Positions 48,631 to 59,233 of a DNA stretch of 64,000 nt are shown here, one piece after another (position 1 is the first letter of the stretch; the number at the start of each line of letters is the position of its first letter). This stretch comes from Mycolicibacter nonchromogenicus (GTDB lineage: Bacteria; Actinomycetota; Actinomycetes; Mycobacteriales; Mycobacteriaceae), in assembly GCF_002101775.1 (NCBI RefSeq), contig NZ_LQPI01000046.1:62001-126000 (forward strand), in the 5' to 3' direction. The notes under the pieces were generated by a model. The model saw only the letters and a list, made by a program, of their open reading frames with translations, was not told where the DNA came from and did no database searches. The position numbers and the translations under genes were made by a program.

Positions 48631-50353
48631 CTTCGCGGTTTGGGCACCGACACCGGCAGTCGTCGGCCTCGATGTCGATGGCGTGATCCACCCCATGGAC
48701 CGTTCAGAGGATGGGTGGTGGCGCACGGCGGTCGACGTGGCGCCGGGCGCCCGCTACGGGTATCTGCTTGACGACGACCCGCAGCTACTGCCAGACCCGC
48801 GGTCCGCCCGCCAGCCCGACGGTGTGCACGCGCGTTCAGCGGTGTGGGATGAGGCCGGCCTGACCTGGACCGACGGCGACTGGGCGGGCCGGTCAGTGCA
48901 GGGTGCGGTGATCTATGAACTGCACATCGGCACCTTCACCCCGGCCGGCACCTTCGACTCCGCCATCGCCAGGCTGGACCACCTGGTCGATCTGGGCGTC
49001 GATTTCGTGGAATTGATGCCGGTCAACGCCTTTTCCGGCGAGCACGGCTGGGGCTACGACGGTGTGCTGTGGTACGCCGTGCACGAACCCTACGGTGGCC
49101 CGGACGGGTTGGCACGTTTCGTCGATGCCTGCCACGGCCGCGGGCTGGGAGTGCTGATCGACGCCGTCTTCAACCACCTGGGCCCGTCGGGGAACTACCT
49201 TCCCCGCTTCGGTCCATACCTGTCGCAGGCCCGTAACCCGTGGGGCGATGCCATCAACATCGACGGACCCGACTCCGACGAAGTGCGCCGCTACATCATC
49301 GACTGCGCGCTGCGCTGGATGCGCGTCTTTCACGTCGATGGTCTACGCCTGGACGCCGTGCATGCGCTGGTCGACACCACGGCAATCAACATTCTTGAGG
49401 AGTTGGCGGCCGAAACCGAGGCACTCGCAGCGGAGCTGGGGCGCCCGCTGTCGCTGATCGCAGAAAGCGATCGCAACGACCCGCGCACCATCACCCGCCG
49501 CGAAGACGGTGGCTACGGGATCGCCGCGCAATGGGATGACGACATCCATCACGCCATTCACACCGCGGTATCCGGTGAGCGGCAAGGCTATTACGCTGAT
49601 TTCGGCAGCATGGCAACCTTGGCGACCACGTTGCGTAACGGGTTTTTCCACGCGGCCACCTACTCTTCGTTCCGCCGCCGGCGTCACGGCCGGCCGCTGC
49701 CGACTTCGCAGATCCCGGCTACCCGCCTACTCGCCTACACATGCACACACGACCAGGTCGGAAACAGAGCGCTCGGCGACCGGCCCTCGCAGAACCTGAC
49801 CGCCGGGCAGCTCGCGGTGAAGGCCGCGCTGGTGCTGCTGTCGCCCTACACGGCAATGCTTTTCATGGGGGAGGAATGGGGCGCGAGCACCCCCTTTCAG
49901 TTCTTCACCGCACATGAGGACCCGCAGGTGGCACGTGCCACCGCCGAAGGCCGCAAAGCCGAGTTCGCCGATCACGGCTGGAGCGCCGACGAAATCCCCG
50001 ACCCTCAGGACCCCGAGACGTTCACCCGGTCCAAACTGGCCTGGGGCGAACTCGAAGCGCAACACCACCGACAGTTGCTGCAGGTCTACCGGGAGCTGAT
50101 CGCGCTGCGCAGCGAAGCCGGCTCCCCCTGGTTGAGCGAACTCATGATCGACTATGACGAGGACACGCGATGGATCGCCATGCGCCGCGGCCCGCTTCTG
50201 CTCATCTGCAACCTGAGCGCCGACGTGGTGAGCGTGCCGGCCCACGGCGAACTGGTACTGGCCTGGGGGTCACCGGCGATCGGGCCGGAGGCCACCCAAC
50301 TGCCGGGGCATTCATTCGCAGTTCTGCGCCCGGCTCAGCGGCCTGGGAAGTGA
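48623..50353 (+). CDS. treZ: Maltooligosyl trehalose trehalohydrolase
   Basis: TreZ releases free trehalose from the TreY product. The 576-residue GH13_10 protein starts MTDFAVWAPT, has GVIYELHIGTFTP-like AVIYELHIGTFTP, VFNHLGPSGNY, nucleophile region HVDGLRLDAVHALVD, acid region SLIAESDRNDPR and a catalytic THDQVGNRALGDR. ATG 48623 lies within the treY end, indicating coupling. Last gene of the glgX-treY-treZ set, 155 bases before the nitrate reductase. Confidence 0.95.
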   Translation: MTDFAVWAPTPAVVGLDVDGVIHPMDRSEDGWWRTAVDVAPGARYGYLLDDDPQLLPDPRSARQPDGVHARSAVWDEAGLTWTDGDWAGRSVQGAVIYELHIGTFTPAGTFDSAIARLDHLVDLGVDFVELMPVNAFSGEHGWGYDGVLWYAVHEPYGGPDGLARFVDACHGRGLGVLIDAVFNHLGPSGNYLPRFGPYLSQARNPWGDAINIDGPDSDEVRRYIIDCALRWMRVFHVDGLRLDAVHALVDTTAINILEELAAETEALAAELGRPLSLIAESDRNDPRTITRREDGGYGIAAQWDDDIHHAIHTAVSGERQGYYADFGSMATLATTLRNGFFHAATYSSFRRRRHGRPLPTSQIPATRLLAYTCTHDQVGNRALGDRPSQNLTAGQLAVKAALVLLSPYTAMLFMGEEWGASTPFQFFTAHEDPQVARATAEGRKAEFADHGWSADEIPDPQDPETFTRSKLAWGELEAQHHRQLLQVYRELIALRSEAGSPWLSELMIDYDEDTRWIAMRRGPLLLICNLSADVVSVPAHGELVLAWGSPAIGPEATQLPGHSFAVLRPAQRPGK

Positions 50354-50440
50354 TCTGCGCAACATTGCGTCGCGGCTGCAGCCGGCCTCACCGGCGGCCG
50401 CCGACTCCGCCGGAATATCGCAACCCGTGGTAATGGTCTG

Positions 50441-50456
50441 GCAACGATCTTGAAAC
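50441..50456. promoter_or_regulatory. Candidate GlnR box upstream of the nitrate reductase
   Basis: GCAAC-GATCTT-GAAAC differs at one base from the actinobacterial GlnR consensus GTNAC-N6-GAAAC and keeps the AC-N9-AC core. It lies 53 bases before the start codon. GlnR activates nitrogen-assimilation genes when nitrogen is limiting. Confidence 0.55.
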
Positions 50457-50493
50457 CTGCGCGCGGCATGGTGGCGGCAAGGCCAGCAACCGC

Positions 50494-50502
50494 AGGAGGT
50501 GA
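50494..50502 (+). promoter_or_regulatory. Strong ribosome binding site of the nitrate reductase gene
   Basis: AGGAGGTGA is fully complementary to the 16S rRNA 3' end, six bases before ATG 50509. It fixes the start codon. Confidence 0.85.
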
Positions 50503-50508
50503 CTTCCC

Positions 50509-53500
50509 ATGCCCGCGCACGGCGACTCCCGGCGAGCACAGGACATCACCACTGTGTGCGCCTACTGCGGGGTCGGCTGCGGCATGGTGCTGCAGGTCGA
50601 GACCGATCCCGCCACCGGGCGCCGCCACGTGGCCAGATCCGTCGGCGACAAGTCCCATCCGACCAACTTCGGCCGGCTGTGCACCAAGGGGGCCACGACC
50701 GCTGACCTGCTTGCCGCGCCCGGCCGGTTGGAATCGGCGCTCGTGCGGCCGTGCCGCGACGAGCCGGGCCGGCCGACCGACATCGATGACGCGATCACCC
50801 ATTGCGCCACCCGGCTGCGGACGATCATCGACCAGCACGGGCCCGACGCGGTAGCGCTCTACGTCTCCGGCCAGATGTCCATCGAGGCCCAATACCTGGC
50901 GAACAAGCTCGCCAAGGGATTCATCGACACCAACCAGATCGAGTCCAACTCACGGCTGTGCATGGCCAGCGCCGGCAGCGGCTACAAGCAGTCTCTCGGG
51001 GCCGACGGGCCGCCCGGCTCCTACCAGGACTTCGATCACGCCGACGTGTTCTTCGTGAGCGGCGCGAATATGGCCGACTGCCATCCGATCCTGTTCCTGC
51101 GCATGATGGACCGCGTCAAGGCCGGCGCCAAGTTGATCGTCGTCGACCCGCGCCGCACCGCCACCGCCGAAAAGGCCGACCTGTTCCTGCAGATCGCGCC
51201 CGGAACCGACCTGGCGCTGCTCAACGGGCTGCTGCATCTGATCGTCGCGAACGGCCACACCGACGACGAATTCATCGCCGAGTACACCCAGGGTTGGGAA
51301 GTCATGCCCAGCTTCCTCGAACAGTTCACCCCGGAGTCGGTGGCCGAGCTCACCGGAATCCCCGAAGCCGACATCCGCACGGCCGCATCGTGGATCGGCG
51401 AGGCGGGCAACTGGATGAGCTGCTGGACCATGGGACTCAACCAGAGCACCCACGGCACCTGGAACACCAACGCCATCTGCAACCTGCACCTGGCCACCGG
51501 GGCCATCTGCAAACCCGGCAGCGGACCGTTCTCGCTGACCGGTCAACCCAACGCGATGGGTGGCCGGGAAATGGGCTACCTCGGTCCGGGCCTGCCCGGT
51601 CAGCGCAGTGTCTTCTCCGCCGACGACCGCCAGGTGGTCGAGGACATCTGGGGAATCCCGCGCGGCTCACTACGCGCCGATGTGGGCGCGGGAACCATCG
51701 ACATGTTCTCCCGGATGGCCGATGGCCAGATCAAGGCATGCTGGATCATCTGCACCAACCCCGTTGCGACAGTGGCGAATCGCAGGACCGTACTGGAAGG
51801 CCTGGAACAGGCGGAGTTCGTGATCGCCCAGGACGCGTTCGCCGAGACCGAGACCAGCGCCTACGCCGACGTGCTGTTGCCGGCGGCGCTGTGGACCGAG
51901 TGCGACGGGGTGATGGTCAACTCCGAGCGCAGTCTCACCCTCTTTCAGAAGGCGACCGACCCGGTCGGGCAATCGCTGCCGGACTGGCAGATCATCGCCC
52001 GAATCGCGGCGGAAATGGGATACGCCAAGGCATTCGACTACTCCAGTGCCGAGGAGGTGTTCGAAGAGATCAAACGATTCGCCAATCCCCAGACCGGCTA
52101 TGACCTACGCGGCATCACCTACGAGCGGTTGCGTCAGTCGCCGATGCAGTGGCCGTGCCCGCCCGGGGGCACCGAAGACCGAAACCCGATCCGCTACCTC
52201 AATGACGGGGTCAGCCAGACGCAGCTGGTCCGCGAGGACGGCAGCGTGCCACGGCTGGCGTTCGCCACCGAGTCCGGCCGGGCGGTCTTCTTCGCCCGCC
52301 CGCACCTGCTGCCCGACGAGATGCCCGACGACGACTATCCCTTCCTGCTCAACACCGGTCGGCTGCCGCATCAGTGGCACACCCTGACCAAGACCGGCAA
52401 GGTCGCCACGCTCACCAAACTCAACCCGGGACCGTTCGTGGAGATCCATCCCGATGACGCGGCCCTGCTGGGCATCGTCGACGACGATCGGGTGGAGATC
52501 GCTTCGCGCCGGGGCCGGGCCGTGCTGCCGGCGGTGGTCACCGACCGGGTGCGGCCGGGGAACTGCTTCGCGCCGTTCCACTGGAATGACGCGTTCGGTG
52601 AGTACCTGTCGATCAATGCCGTCACCAACGACGCCGTCGACCCGGTGTCGCAGCAGCCGGAGTACAAGGCGTGTGCGGTCACCCTGGTCAAGGTGGTGGC
52701 CGAATCACCGCCCGAACTGGACGCAGCCGCTACGCCGCAGCCCGGGGCGATCAGCCTGGACCGGGTGAACACCCTGGTCGAATTATTCGGGCTCAGTGGG
52801 GAATCGGTGACCACCGTGCCCTCTTTCACCCCCATGGAGCGCATCTACTTGAGTGGACTGCTGACCGCGCTGCGTACCGAGGCTGGGCGCAGCGCAGCCG
52901 GTGTGCCGACGGTGCCCGCCGATGCCCCGTTGGCGCCGGCCACCCGAGTGTGGGTCAATGGCCTGCTGGCCGGGCTGTTCTCCCGGCACCCCGCGCCGGC
53001 TGCGTCGGCACCATCTCGAGACGACGGGATCGGGGCCGAGTCGATCGTGGTGCTGTGGGCCTCGCAGACCGGCAATGCCGAAGAAGTTGCGGCCCGCTGT
53101 GCGGCACACCTCGCCGAGGCCGGACTGTCGGTCGCGCTGCACACGATGAACGAATTTCCGGTGACCGAGTTGTCCGCCACCCGGCAGTTGATTGTGGTCT
53201 CCAGCACCACCGGCGACGGCGACCCGCCCGACAACGGCGCCGTCCTGTGGGAGCAGTTGACTGCTGATGCGACACCACAACTCACCGACACCCGCTACGC
53301 CGTGCTGGCGCTGGGCGACTCCAGCTACAACGACTTCTGTGGATACGGACGCAAACTCGACACCCGGCTGGCCGAACTCGGCGCCACCCGCATCCTGGAC
53401 CGCGTCGACTGCGAACCCGACTATGACGACGCCGTGGACGAGTGGTTCAGTACGCTGCGCGGCGTCCTGGGTGCCGCTGCGGCTCCGGCTGCCGGGAAAG

Positions 53501-54660
53501 TCGCGGCCCCCGTCGCGGTCCGCTCGTCGCGGCAACCGGTGCGATACAGCAGAAAAAGCCCACTGCGCACCAGCCTGATGCGTAACACTGTGCTCAGCGG
53601 ACCGGGTTCGACCAAAGAGGTGCGGCAACTGGTGTTCGCGCTCCCGGAAGGGACGCTGAGCTATCAGGCCGGGGATGCACTCGGGGTGTGGCCACGCAAC
53701 AGTCCTGCGCTGGTGGACGAATGGCTGGCGGTCACCGGCCTCGACGGCAGGCACGTCGTCACGCTCGGGGACCACGGTTCGATGCCGTTGCGGCAAGCAC
53801 TGGTCGAGCGGTTCGAAATCGCCCGAATCACCGGTGATCTGCTGCGGTTCGTCGCACAGCGCAGCCGAGACGAGGAGCTGACCGAGCTGTTGCAGCCGGA
53901 GAACAAGGCGGCGTTGTCGGACTGGATGTGGGGCCGTCAGGCGGTGGATGTGCTGGCCGCAACGCCGATCCGCGCCGGCGTCGACGACTGGCTGGGCGTG
54001 CTCAAACCGCTTACACCGCGGATGTACTCGATTTCGTCGGCATGTGTCGACAATCCCGGCGAGGTGCACCTGACGGTGGGCGCGGTGCGTTATGAGTGCC
54101 GGGGGGTGCCGCGCGGCGGCGTGTGCTCGACCTATCTGGCCGACCGGGGTGAGGAGGGTGAGATCGGCATATTCGTGCAGCCCGCCAACCATTTCCGGCC
54201 GCCGGCGGACCCCGATGCGCCGATGATCATGATCGGCCCGGGGACCGGCGTCGCACCCTTCCGCAGCTTTCTGCAGCAGCGCCGAGCGCTGGGGCATCGT
54301 GGGCGGAACTGGTTGTTCTTCGGCGAACGCAATGCCGCCACCGACTTCTATTACCGCGACGAGCTCACCGACATGCACGCCAGCGGTTTTCTCACCGAAC
54401 TCGATCTGGCGTTCTCCCGCGATCAGCCCGAGAAGGTCTACGTGCAAGACGTGCTCCGCGCCCGCGGAGCCCAGGTGTGGGAGTGGCTGCAGGACGGCGC
54501 GCACCTGTACGTGTGCGGTGATGCCGGCCAGATGGCCAAGGAGGTCGACCGCGCGATCTGCGATATCGCCGCGCGACATGGGCTGCTCGCCCGTGACGCC
54601 GCCAGGGCCCATGTGCGAGCGCTGTCGGCCGCCGGCCGCTACCAGCGCGACGTCTACTGA
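50509..54660 (+). CDS. Assimilatory nitrate reductase fused to flavodoxin/NADPH reductase
   Basis: A 1383-residue single-chain enzyme. Residues 1-60 bind a [4Fe-4S] cluster (Cys17, 20, 24, 58). The bis-MGD molybdoenzyme body follows, with probable Mo ligand Cys151 (NSRLCMASA) and assimilatory nitrate reductase signatures ([22 protein letters not shown] and [21 protein letters not shown] in short); the MGD-binding C domain ends about 735. After a linker come flavodoxin (about 845-990, [10 protein letters not shown] and [10 protein letters not shown]), a CysJ-like FAD domain, and NADP-binding [13 protein letters not shown] (about 1244) to YQRDVY. So NAD(P)H electrons pass FAD, FMN, Fe-S to Mo and reduce nitrate to nitrite. 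It resembles NasN described in M. smegmatis, from memory. No nirBD or nitrate transporter is adjacent. A formate dehydrogenase is less likely given the signatures. Confidence 0.9.
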   Translation: MPAHGDSRRAQDITTVCAYCGVGCGMVLQVETDPATGRRHVARSVGDKSHPTNFGRLCTKGATTADLLAAPGRLESALVRPCRDEPGRPTDIDDAITHCATRLRTIIDQHGPDAVALYVSGQMSIEAQYLANKLAKGFIDTNQIESNSRLCMASAGSGYKQSLGADGPPGSYQDFDHADVFFVSGANMADCHPILFLRMMDRVKAGAKLIVVDPRRTATAEKADLFLQIAPGTDLALLNGLLHLIVANGHTDDEFIAEYTQGWEVMPSFLEQFTPESVAELTGIPEADIRTAASWIGEAGNWMSCWTMGLNQSTHGTWNTNAICNLHLATGAICKPGSGPFSLTGQPNAMGGREMGYLGPGLPGQRSVFSADDRQVVEDIWGIPRGSLRADVGAGTIDMFSRMADGQIKACWIICTNPVATVANRRTVLEGLEQAEFVIAQDAFAETETSAYADVLLPAALWTECDGVMVNSERSLTLFQKATDPVGQSLPDWQIIARIAAEMGYAKAFDYSSAEEVFEEIKRFANPQTGYDLRGITYERLRQSPMQWPCPPGGTEDRNPIRYLNDGVSQTQLVREDGSVPRLAFATESGRAVFFARPHLLPDEMPDDDYPFLLNTGRLPHQWHTLTKTGKVATLTKLNPGPFVEIHPDDAALLGIVDDDRVEIASRRGRAVLPAVVTDRVRPGNCFAPFHWNDAFGEYLSINAVTNDAVDPVSQQPEYKACAVTLVKVVAESPPELDAAATPQPGAISLDRVNTLVELFGLSGESVTTVPSFTPMERIYLSGLLTALRTEAGRSAAGVPTVPADAPLAPATRVWVNGLLAGLFSRHPAPAASAPSRDDGIGAESIVVLWASQTGNAEEVAARCAAHLAEAGLSVALHTMNEFPVTELSATRQLIVVSSTTGDGDPPDNGAVLWEQLTADATPQLTDTRYAVLALGDSSYNDFCGYGRKLDTRLAELGATRILDRVDCEPDYDDAVDEWFSTLRGVLGAAAAPAAGKVAAPVAVRSSRQPVRYSRKSPLRTSLMRNTVLSGPGSTKEVRQLVFALPEGTLSYQAGDALGVWPRNSPALVDEWLAVTGLDGRHVVTLGDHGSMPLRQALVERFEIARITGDLLRFVAQRSRDEELTELLQPENKAALSDWMWGRQAVDVLAATPIRAGVDDWLGVLKPLTPRMYSISSACVDNPGEVHLTVGAVRYECRGVPRGGVCSTYLADRGEEGEIGIFVQPANHFRPPADPDAPMIMIGPGTGVAPFRSFLQQRRALGHRGRNWLFFGERNAATDFYYRDELTDMHASGFLTELDLAFSRDQPEKVYVQDVLRARGAQVWEWLQDGAHLYVCGDAGQMAKEVDRAICDIAARHGLLARDAARAHVRALSAAGRYQRDVY

Positions 54661-54669
54661 GGGGGTTCG

Positions 54670-55227
54670 CTAAAAGACCGTCTGGGCGCAGGTGGACGGC
54701 GTGGTCAGGTTGACTCCGCCGTAGACCACCTGCACATGGGTGCAGACGATCACGTTGGCGTCGGTCTTGGGACGGCCGGTGGAGTACTCCAGGACGTCGA
54801 TGCTGCCGTTGGTCTGGTATTTCTCCGGCGGGCCCTCGCCGTAATACATCGATTGGATCACCGCACCGGTGCCGTCCTTGAACACCTTGGTGCCCGGGCC
54901 GCCGCGGTCCTTGAACCAGCCCTCGCCGCCGTCGGTGTGCACGTCGAGGTAGGCGGTGCGCTTCGACGAGCGGATCTCGGTGCTCTGGCGGGCCCACAGG
55001 TCCGGCGGGAACCCGGTCATGCCCTCGGGTGTCTGCAGTTGCACCCCGACGGTGAACCGGCACAGCGGCGGAGCGCTGCAGTCGACCCAGCTGTGCGTCT
55101 GCAGTTGATCGAACTCGTTCACCGGGAACAGCGTGGTTTTGGTGTCACTGGCCGCCGACGCGGTCGCGGTCGGAATCAGCGCCGCCAACAGCGTCAGGGC
55201 GGCCGGGATCATCGGCAACCGCTTCAT
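54670..55227 (-). CDS. Secreted protein of unknown function (Rv3572 position)
   Basis: A 185-residue protein with a Sec signal (MKRLPMIPAALTLLAAL..., cleaved about after ASA, residue 25) and a mature domain with four cysteines (DCSAPPLC, VCTH and TCAQ), probably two disulfides. ATG 55227; an in-frame extension upstream overlaps kshB antisense and is not real. It lies beside kshB, where Rv3572 is in M. tuberculosis, and I infer it is the counterpart. It ends nine bases from the nitrate reductase stop. Function unknown. Confidence 0.78.
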   Translation of the reverse strand: MKRLPMIPAALTLLAALIPTATASAASDTKTTLFPVNEFDQLQTHSWVDCSAPPLCRFTVGVQLQTPEGMTGFPPDLWARQSTEIRSSKRTAYLDVHTDGGEGWFKDRGGPGTKVFKDGTGAVIQSMYYGEGPPEKYQTNGSIDVLEYSTGRPKTDANVIVCTHVQVVYGGVNLTTPSTCAQTVF

Positions 55228-55250
55228 GTCGCACCAACCTAGACCGGTGA

Positions 55251-56363
55251 TCACTCGTCGTAGGTCACTTCCACCGAATCGGTCTCGGGATGGGCTTGGC
55301 AGGCCAGGATCAGCCCTTCGGCGAGGTCCTGGGGCTCCAGCACATCGTTGACCTCCATGGAGACCTTGCCCTTCTTGAGCTCGCAGGCGCACGCCCCGCA
55401 GTGACCCTCCCGGCAGGAGAACGGGGCATCGAGGCCCTGGTCGAGCAGCAGGTCGAGCAGCTTGACGTGCCGTGGCCACACCAGCTCGTGCTTCTCGCCG
55501 TCCAGTTCGACGACCACGGTGGCCGGCGCTGCGGCCTGCTCGCCTTCGGGCGCGTCGGAGATCTTGACCGCGGCGAACGGGTCGCTGTCCAGCGACTTGA
55601 ACACCTCGAGGTGGACCTGCTCGGCCGGCACGTTGCAGGCATCCAGGGCTTCGCGGGCGGCCTGCATGAAGGGGCCCGGGCCGCAGATGAAGACCTGGCG
55701 GTCGGTGTAGGGCGCGGCCAGCTGGGCCAACGCGGCGCGGCTGGGCAGGCCCTGGACCGACTCCAGCCAGTGCACGACCGTCAGCCGGTCGGGGTACTTC
55801 TCAACGAGCTCACGCAGCGCGGCGCTGAAGATCACCGATCGCTCATCGCGGTTGGCATAGACCAGGACCACCTTGCCGCTGCCCTGCGACAGCGCCGACT
55901 TGCAGATCGCCATCATCGGGGTGATCCCGCTGCCGGCGGCCAGCAACAGGAAGTCGGTGTCCAGGGACTTGGGCACGAAGGTGCCCGAGGGTGCCAGCAC
56001 GTGCATGCGCATGCCGGGGTGCGCGTTGTCGCACAGCCAGTTCGACGCGTAGCCCTCAGCGGTCCGCTTGACGGTGACGGTCAGCGAGTCGTCGGTGAAG
56101 GGCGAGCTGCACAGCGAGTAGCACCGGGCCACCGAGCCGGTCTGATCGCTGGGGATTCGCAGCGTCAGGAACTGGCCGGGGGAGTACTTCAACCGCTGCT
56201 CGGGAATCTCTGGATCATCCGGCCCGTCCGGCACGCCGAACACCAGCGAGCGCGCGTCGTCGGTCTCGGTGACGACTTGGGTGATCTGCAGTTCCAGGAC
56301 GTGAGCACCGAGTGGTTCGTCCGGAATGGTCTCCGTCACGGGCCGCCCTTCATCTTCGGTCAT
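55251..56363 (-). CDS. kshB: 3-ketosteroid 9alpha-hydroxylase reductase component KshB
   Basis: KshB passes electrons from NADH to the Rieske oxygenase KshA, which opens steroid ring B. The 370-residue protein has the FAD-binding RCYSLCSSPF, an NAD-binding domain (LLLAAGSGITPMMA and ICGPGPFM) and a C-terminal plant-type [2Fe-2S] domain with Cys in SCREGHCGACAC and LACQA. ATG 56363 is followed upstream at once by a KstR box. kshA is not in the window. Confidence 0.95.
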   Translation of the reverse strand: MTEDEGRPVTETIPDEPLGAHVLELQITQVVTETDDARSLVFGVPDGPDDPEIPEQRLKYSPGQFLTLRIPSDQTGSVARCYSLCSSPFTDDSLTVTVKRTAEGYASNWLCDNAHPGMRMHVLAPSGTFVPKSLDTDFLLLAAGSGITPMMAICKSALSQGSGKVVLVYANRDERSVIFSAALRELVEKYPDRLTVVHWLESVQGLPSRAALAQLAAPYTDRQVFICGPGPFMQAAREALDACNVPAEQVHLEVFKSLDSDPFAAVKISDAPEGEQAAAPATVVVELDGEKHELVWPRHVKLLDLLLDQGLDAPFSCREGHCGACACELKKGKVSMEVNDVLEPQDLAEGLILACQAHPETDSVEVTYDE

Positions 56364-56366
56364 AAC

Positions 56367-56380
56367 TAGAACAGGTTACA
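56367..56380. promoter_or_regulatory. KstR operator next to the kshB start
   Basis: TAGAACAGGTTACA fits TNNAACNNGTTNNA exactly. It lies three bases upstream of the kshB ATG on the minus strand, in position to repress kshB. Confidence 0.82.
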
Positions 56381-56434
56381 GAAAAGCGGTCCGGTATCGC
56401 TACCAGCTGCAGGAACACCCCGCTCGACACAAAT

Positions 56435-56448
56435 CGGAACGTGTTCTA
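56435..56448. promoter_or_regulatory. KstR operator of the hsa operon
   Basis: CGGAACGTGTTCTA matches the KstR consensus except the first base (C for T). It overlaps a candidate -10 (TAATCT, 56447-56452) for hsaA, so bound KstR would block the promoter. Confidence 0.75.
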
Positions 56449-56452
56449 ATCT
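56447..56452 (+). promoter_or_regulatory. Candidate -10 element of hsaA
   Basis: TAATCT fits TANNNT and overlaps the end of the KstR box; it predicts a leader of about 55 bases with GGGAGG shortly before the hsaA GTG. Confidence 0.45.
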
Positions 56453-56512
56453 CACACTAGGCTGGTTGTAAAACGGGCCGGAAGAACCTGTTCACTTCTG
56501 GGAGGCAATCTA

Positions 56513-57703
56513 GTGACGTCCATTCAACAACGTGACGCGCAGTCGGTGTTGGCCGCCATCGACGACCTTCTGCCGCAGTTGCGTGAGCGCGCCCAGGAGA
56601 CCGAAGACCTGCGCAAGCTGCCCGACGCCAACGTCGCGGCGCTCGAGGAGATCGGTTTCTTCCGGCTGCTGCAGCCCGAGCAGTGGGGCGGCCTGCAGTG
56701 CGACCCGACCATCTTCTACGAGGCAGTTCGCCGACTGGCCAGCGCCTGCGGCTCCACCGGCTGGGTCGCCGGCATCATCGGCGTGCACAACTGGCACCTG
56801 GCGCTGTTCGACCAGCAGGCCCAGGAAGACGTCTGGGGCGAGGACACCAACGTTCGGATCTCGTCGTCGTACGCACCGATGGGCGCCGGTGTGGTCACCG
56901 AGACCGCCGACGGCTACATCGTCAACGGTTCGTGGAACTGGTCGTCGGGCTGTGACCACGCCACCTGGGCATTCCTCGGCGGTCCGGTGATCAAGGACGG
57001 CAAGCCGGTCGACTTCGGCAGCTTCCTGATCCCGATCTCCGACTACCGCATCGACGACGTCTGGCACGTGGTGGGCCTGCGGGGCACCGGCAGCAACACC
57101 GTGGTGGTCAAGGACGCCTTCGTGCCGCGGCACCGCTTCTTGTCCTACCGGGCGATGAACGACGGCACCGCCGGCGGCTACAAGACCAACACCGCCCCGG
57201 TCTACAAGATGCCGTGGGGCACTGTGCACCCGACCACCATCTCGACGCCGATCATGGGGATGGCCTACGGCGCCTACCAGGCGCACGTCGAGCACCAGGG
57301 CAAGCGGGTGCGTGCGGCGTTCGCCGGCGAGAAGGCCAAGGACGACCCGTTCGCCAAGGTCCGCATCGCCGAGGCCGCCAGTGACATCGACGCCGGCTGG
57401 AGTCAGCTGATCGGCAACGTCCGCGACGAGTACGCGCTGCTGGCCGCCGGCAAGGAGATCCCGTTCGAGCTGCGGGCCCGCGCCCGCCGTGACCAGGTCC
57501 GCGCGACCGGTCGGGCCATTGCCTCCATCGACCGGCTGTTCGAGGCGGCCGGAGCCACGGCGCTGTCCAACGACGCACCGGTGCAGCGGTTCTGGCGTGA
57601 CGCGCACGCGGGCCGGGTGCACGCGGCCAATGACCCGGAGCGGGCATACCTGATCTTCGGTAACCACGAGTTCGGGTTGCCGCCCGGCGACACCATGGTC
57701 TGA
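56513..57703 (+). CDS. hsaA: 3-HSA hydroxylase, oxygenase component HsaA
   Basis: HsaA is the flavin-dependent oxygenase that hydroxylates 3-HSA to the catechol 3,4-DHSA using FMNH2 supplied by HsaB. The 396-residue protein has an acyl-CoA-dehydrogenase-like fold with GSTGWVAGIIGVHNWHLALF, NGSWNWSSGCDHATW and HVVGLRGTGSNTVVV. The GTG follows GGGAGG. The next gene is hsaC rather than hsaD, after 43 bases. Confidence 0.95.
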   Translation: MTSIQQRDAQSVLAAIDDLLPQLRERAQETEDLRKLPDANVAALEEIGFFRLLQPEQWGGLQCDPTIFYEAVRRLASACGSTGWVAGIIGVHNWHLALFDQQAQEDVWGEDTNVRISSSYAPMGAGVVTETADGYIVNGSWNWSSGCDHATWAFLGGPVIKDGKPVDFGSFLIPISDYRIDDVWHVVGLRGTGSNTVVVKDAFVPRHRFLSYRAMNDGTAGGYKTNTAPVYKMPWGTVHPTTISTPIMGMAYGAYQAHVEHQGKRVRAAFAGEKAKDDPFAKVRIAEAASDIDAGWSQLIGNVRDEYALLAAGKEIPFELRARARRDQVRATGRAIASIDRLFEAAGATALSNDAPVQRFWRDAHAGRVHAANDPERAYLIFGNHEFGLPPGDTMV

Positions 57704-57731
57704 TCGACCTGGCCGGACAACGACGAGCTAG

Positions 57732-58646
<915 letters not shown>

Positions 58647-58648
58647 CG

Positions 58649-59218
58649 GTGACCGACGAGGTGTCGATCGACCCGCGTGCGTTCCGCAACGTACTCGGTC
58701 AGTTCTGTACGGGCATCACGATCATCACCACCGTCGATGACGACGTGCCGGTCGGCTTCGCCTGCCAATCGTTCGCCGCGTTGTCGCTGGATCCGCCGCT
58801 GGTGCTGTTCTGCCCCACCAAGCAGTCCCGGTCCTGGCAGGCCATCGAGTCCAGCGGAAAGTTCTGCGTCAACATCCTGGCCGAGGAGCAGAAGGACGTC
58901 TGCGCCCGCTTCGGCTCCCGCGAACCGGACAAGTTCGCCGGCGTGGACTGGCAGCCGTCCCCGCTGGGCTCGCCGATCCTGGCCGGATCGTTGGCCCACA
59001 TCGACTGCACGGTGGCCTCGGTGCACGACGGTGGTGACCACTTCGTGGTCTTCGGCGCGGTGCAGTCGCTCTCGGATGTTCCGGAGGTGAAGCCGCGACC
59101 GCTGCTGTTCTATCGCGGCGACTACACCGGCATCGAGCCGGACAAGACCACTCCGGCGCACTGGCGTGACGACTTGGAGGCCTTCCTCACCGCCACCACC
59201 GACGACACCTGGCTCTGA
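58649..59218 (+). CDS. hsaB: Flavin reductase HsaB
   Basis: HsaB reduces FMN with NADH and supplies it to HsaA. The 189-residue flavin-reductase-like protein has CTGITIITTVDDDVPVGFACQSFAALSLDPPL and CVNILAEEQ. GTG start two bases after the hsaC stop. Last gene of the operon here; in M. tuberculosis nat follows. Confidence 0.94.
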   Translation: MTDEVSIDPRAFRNVLGQFCTGITIITTVDDDVPVGFACQSFAALSLDPPLVLFCPTKQSRSWQAIESSGKFCVNILAEEQKDVCARFGSREPDKFAGVDWQPSPLGSPILAGSLAHIDCTVASVHDGGDHFVVFGAVQSLSDVPEVKPRPLLFYRGDYTGIEPDKTTPAHWRDDLEAFLTATTDDTWL

Positions 59219-59233
59219 ATTGCGGTGCTGGAC

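Noticed and set aside
50509..54660. Formate dehydrogenase or two separate genes
   Set aside because: The molybdenum domain has assimilatory nitrate reductase signatures, and one uninterrupted frame with a single strong ribosome binding site covers both halves.
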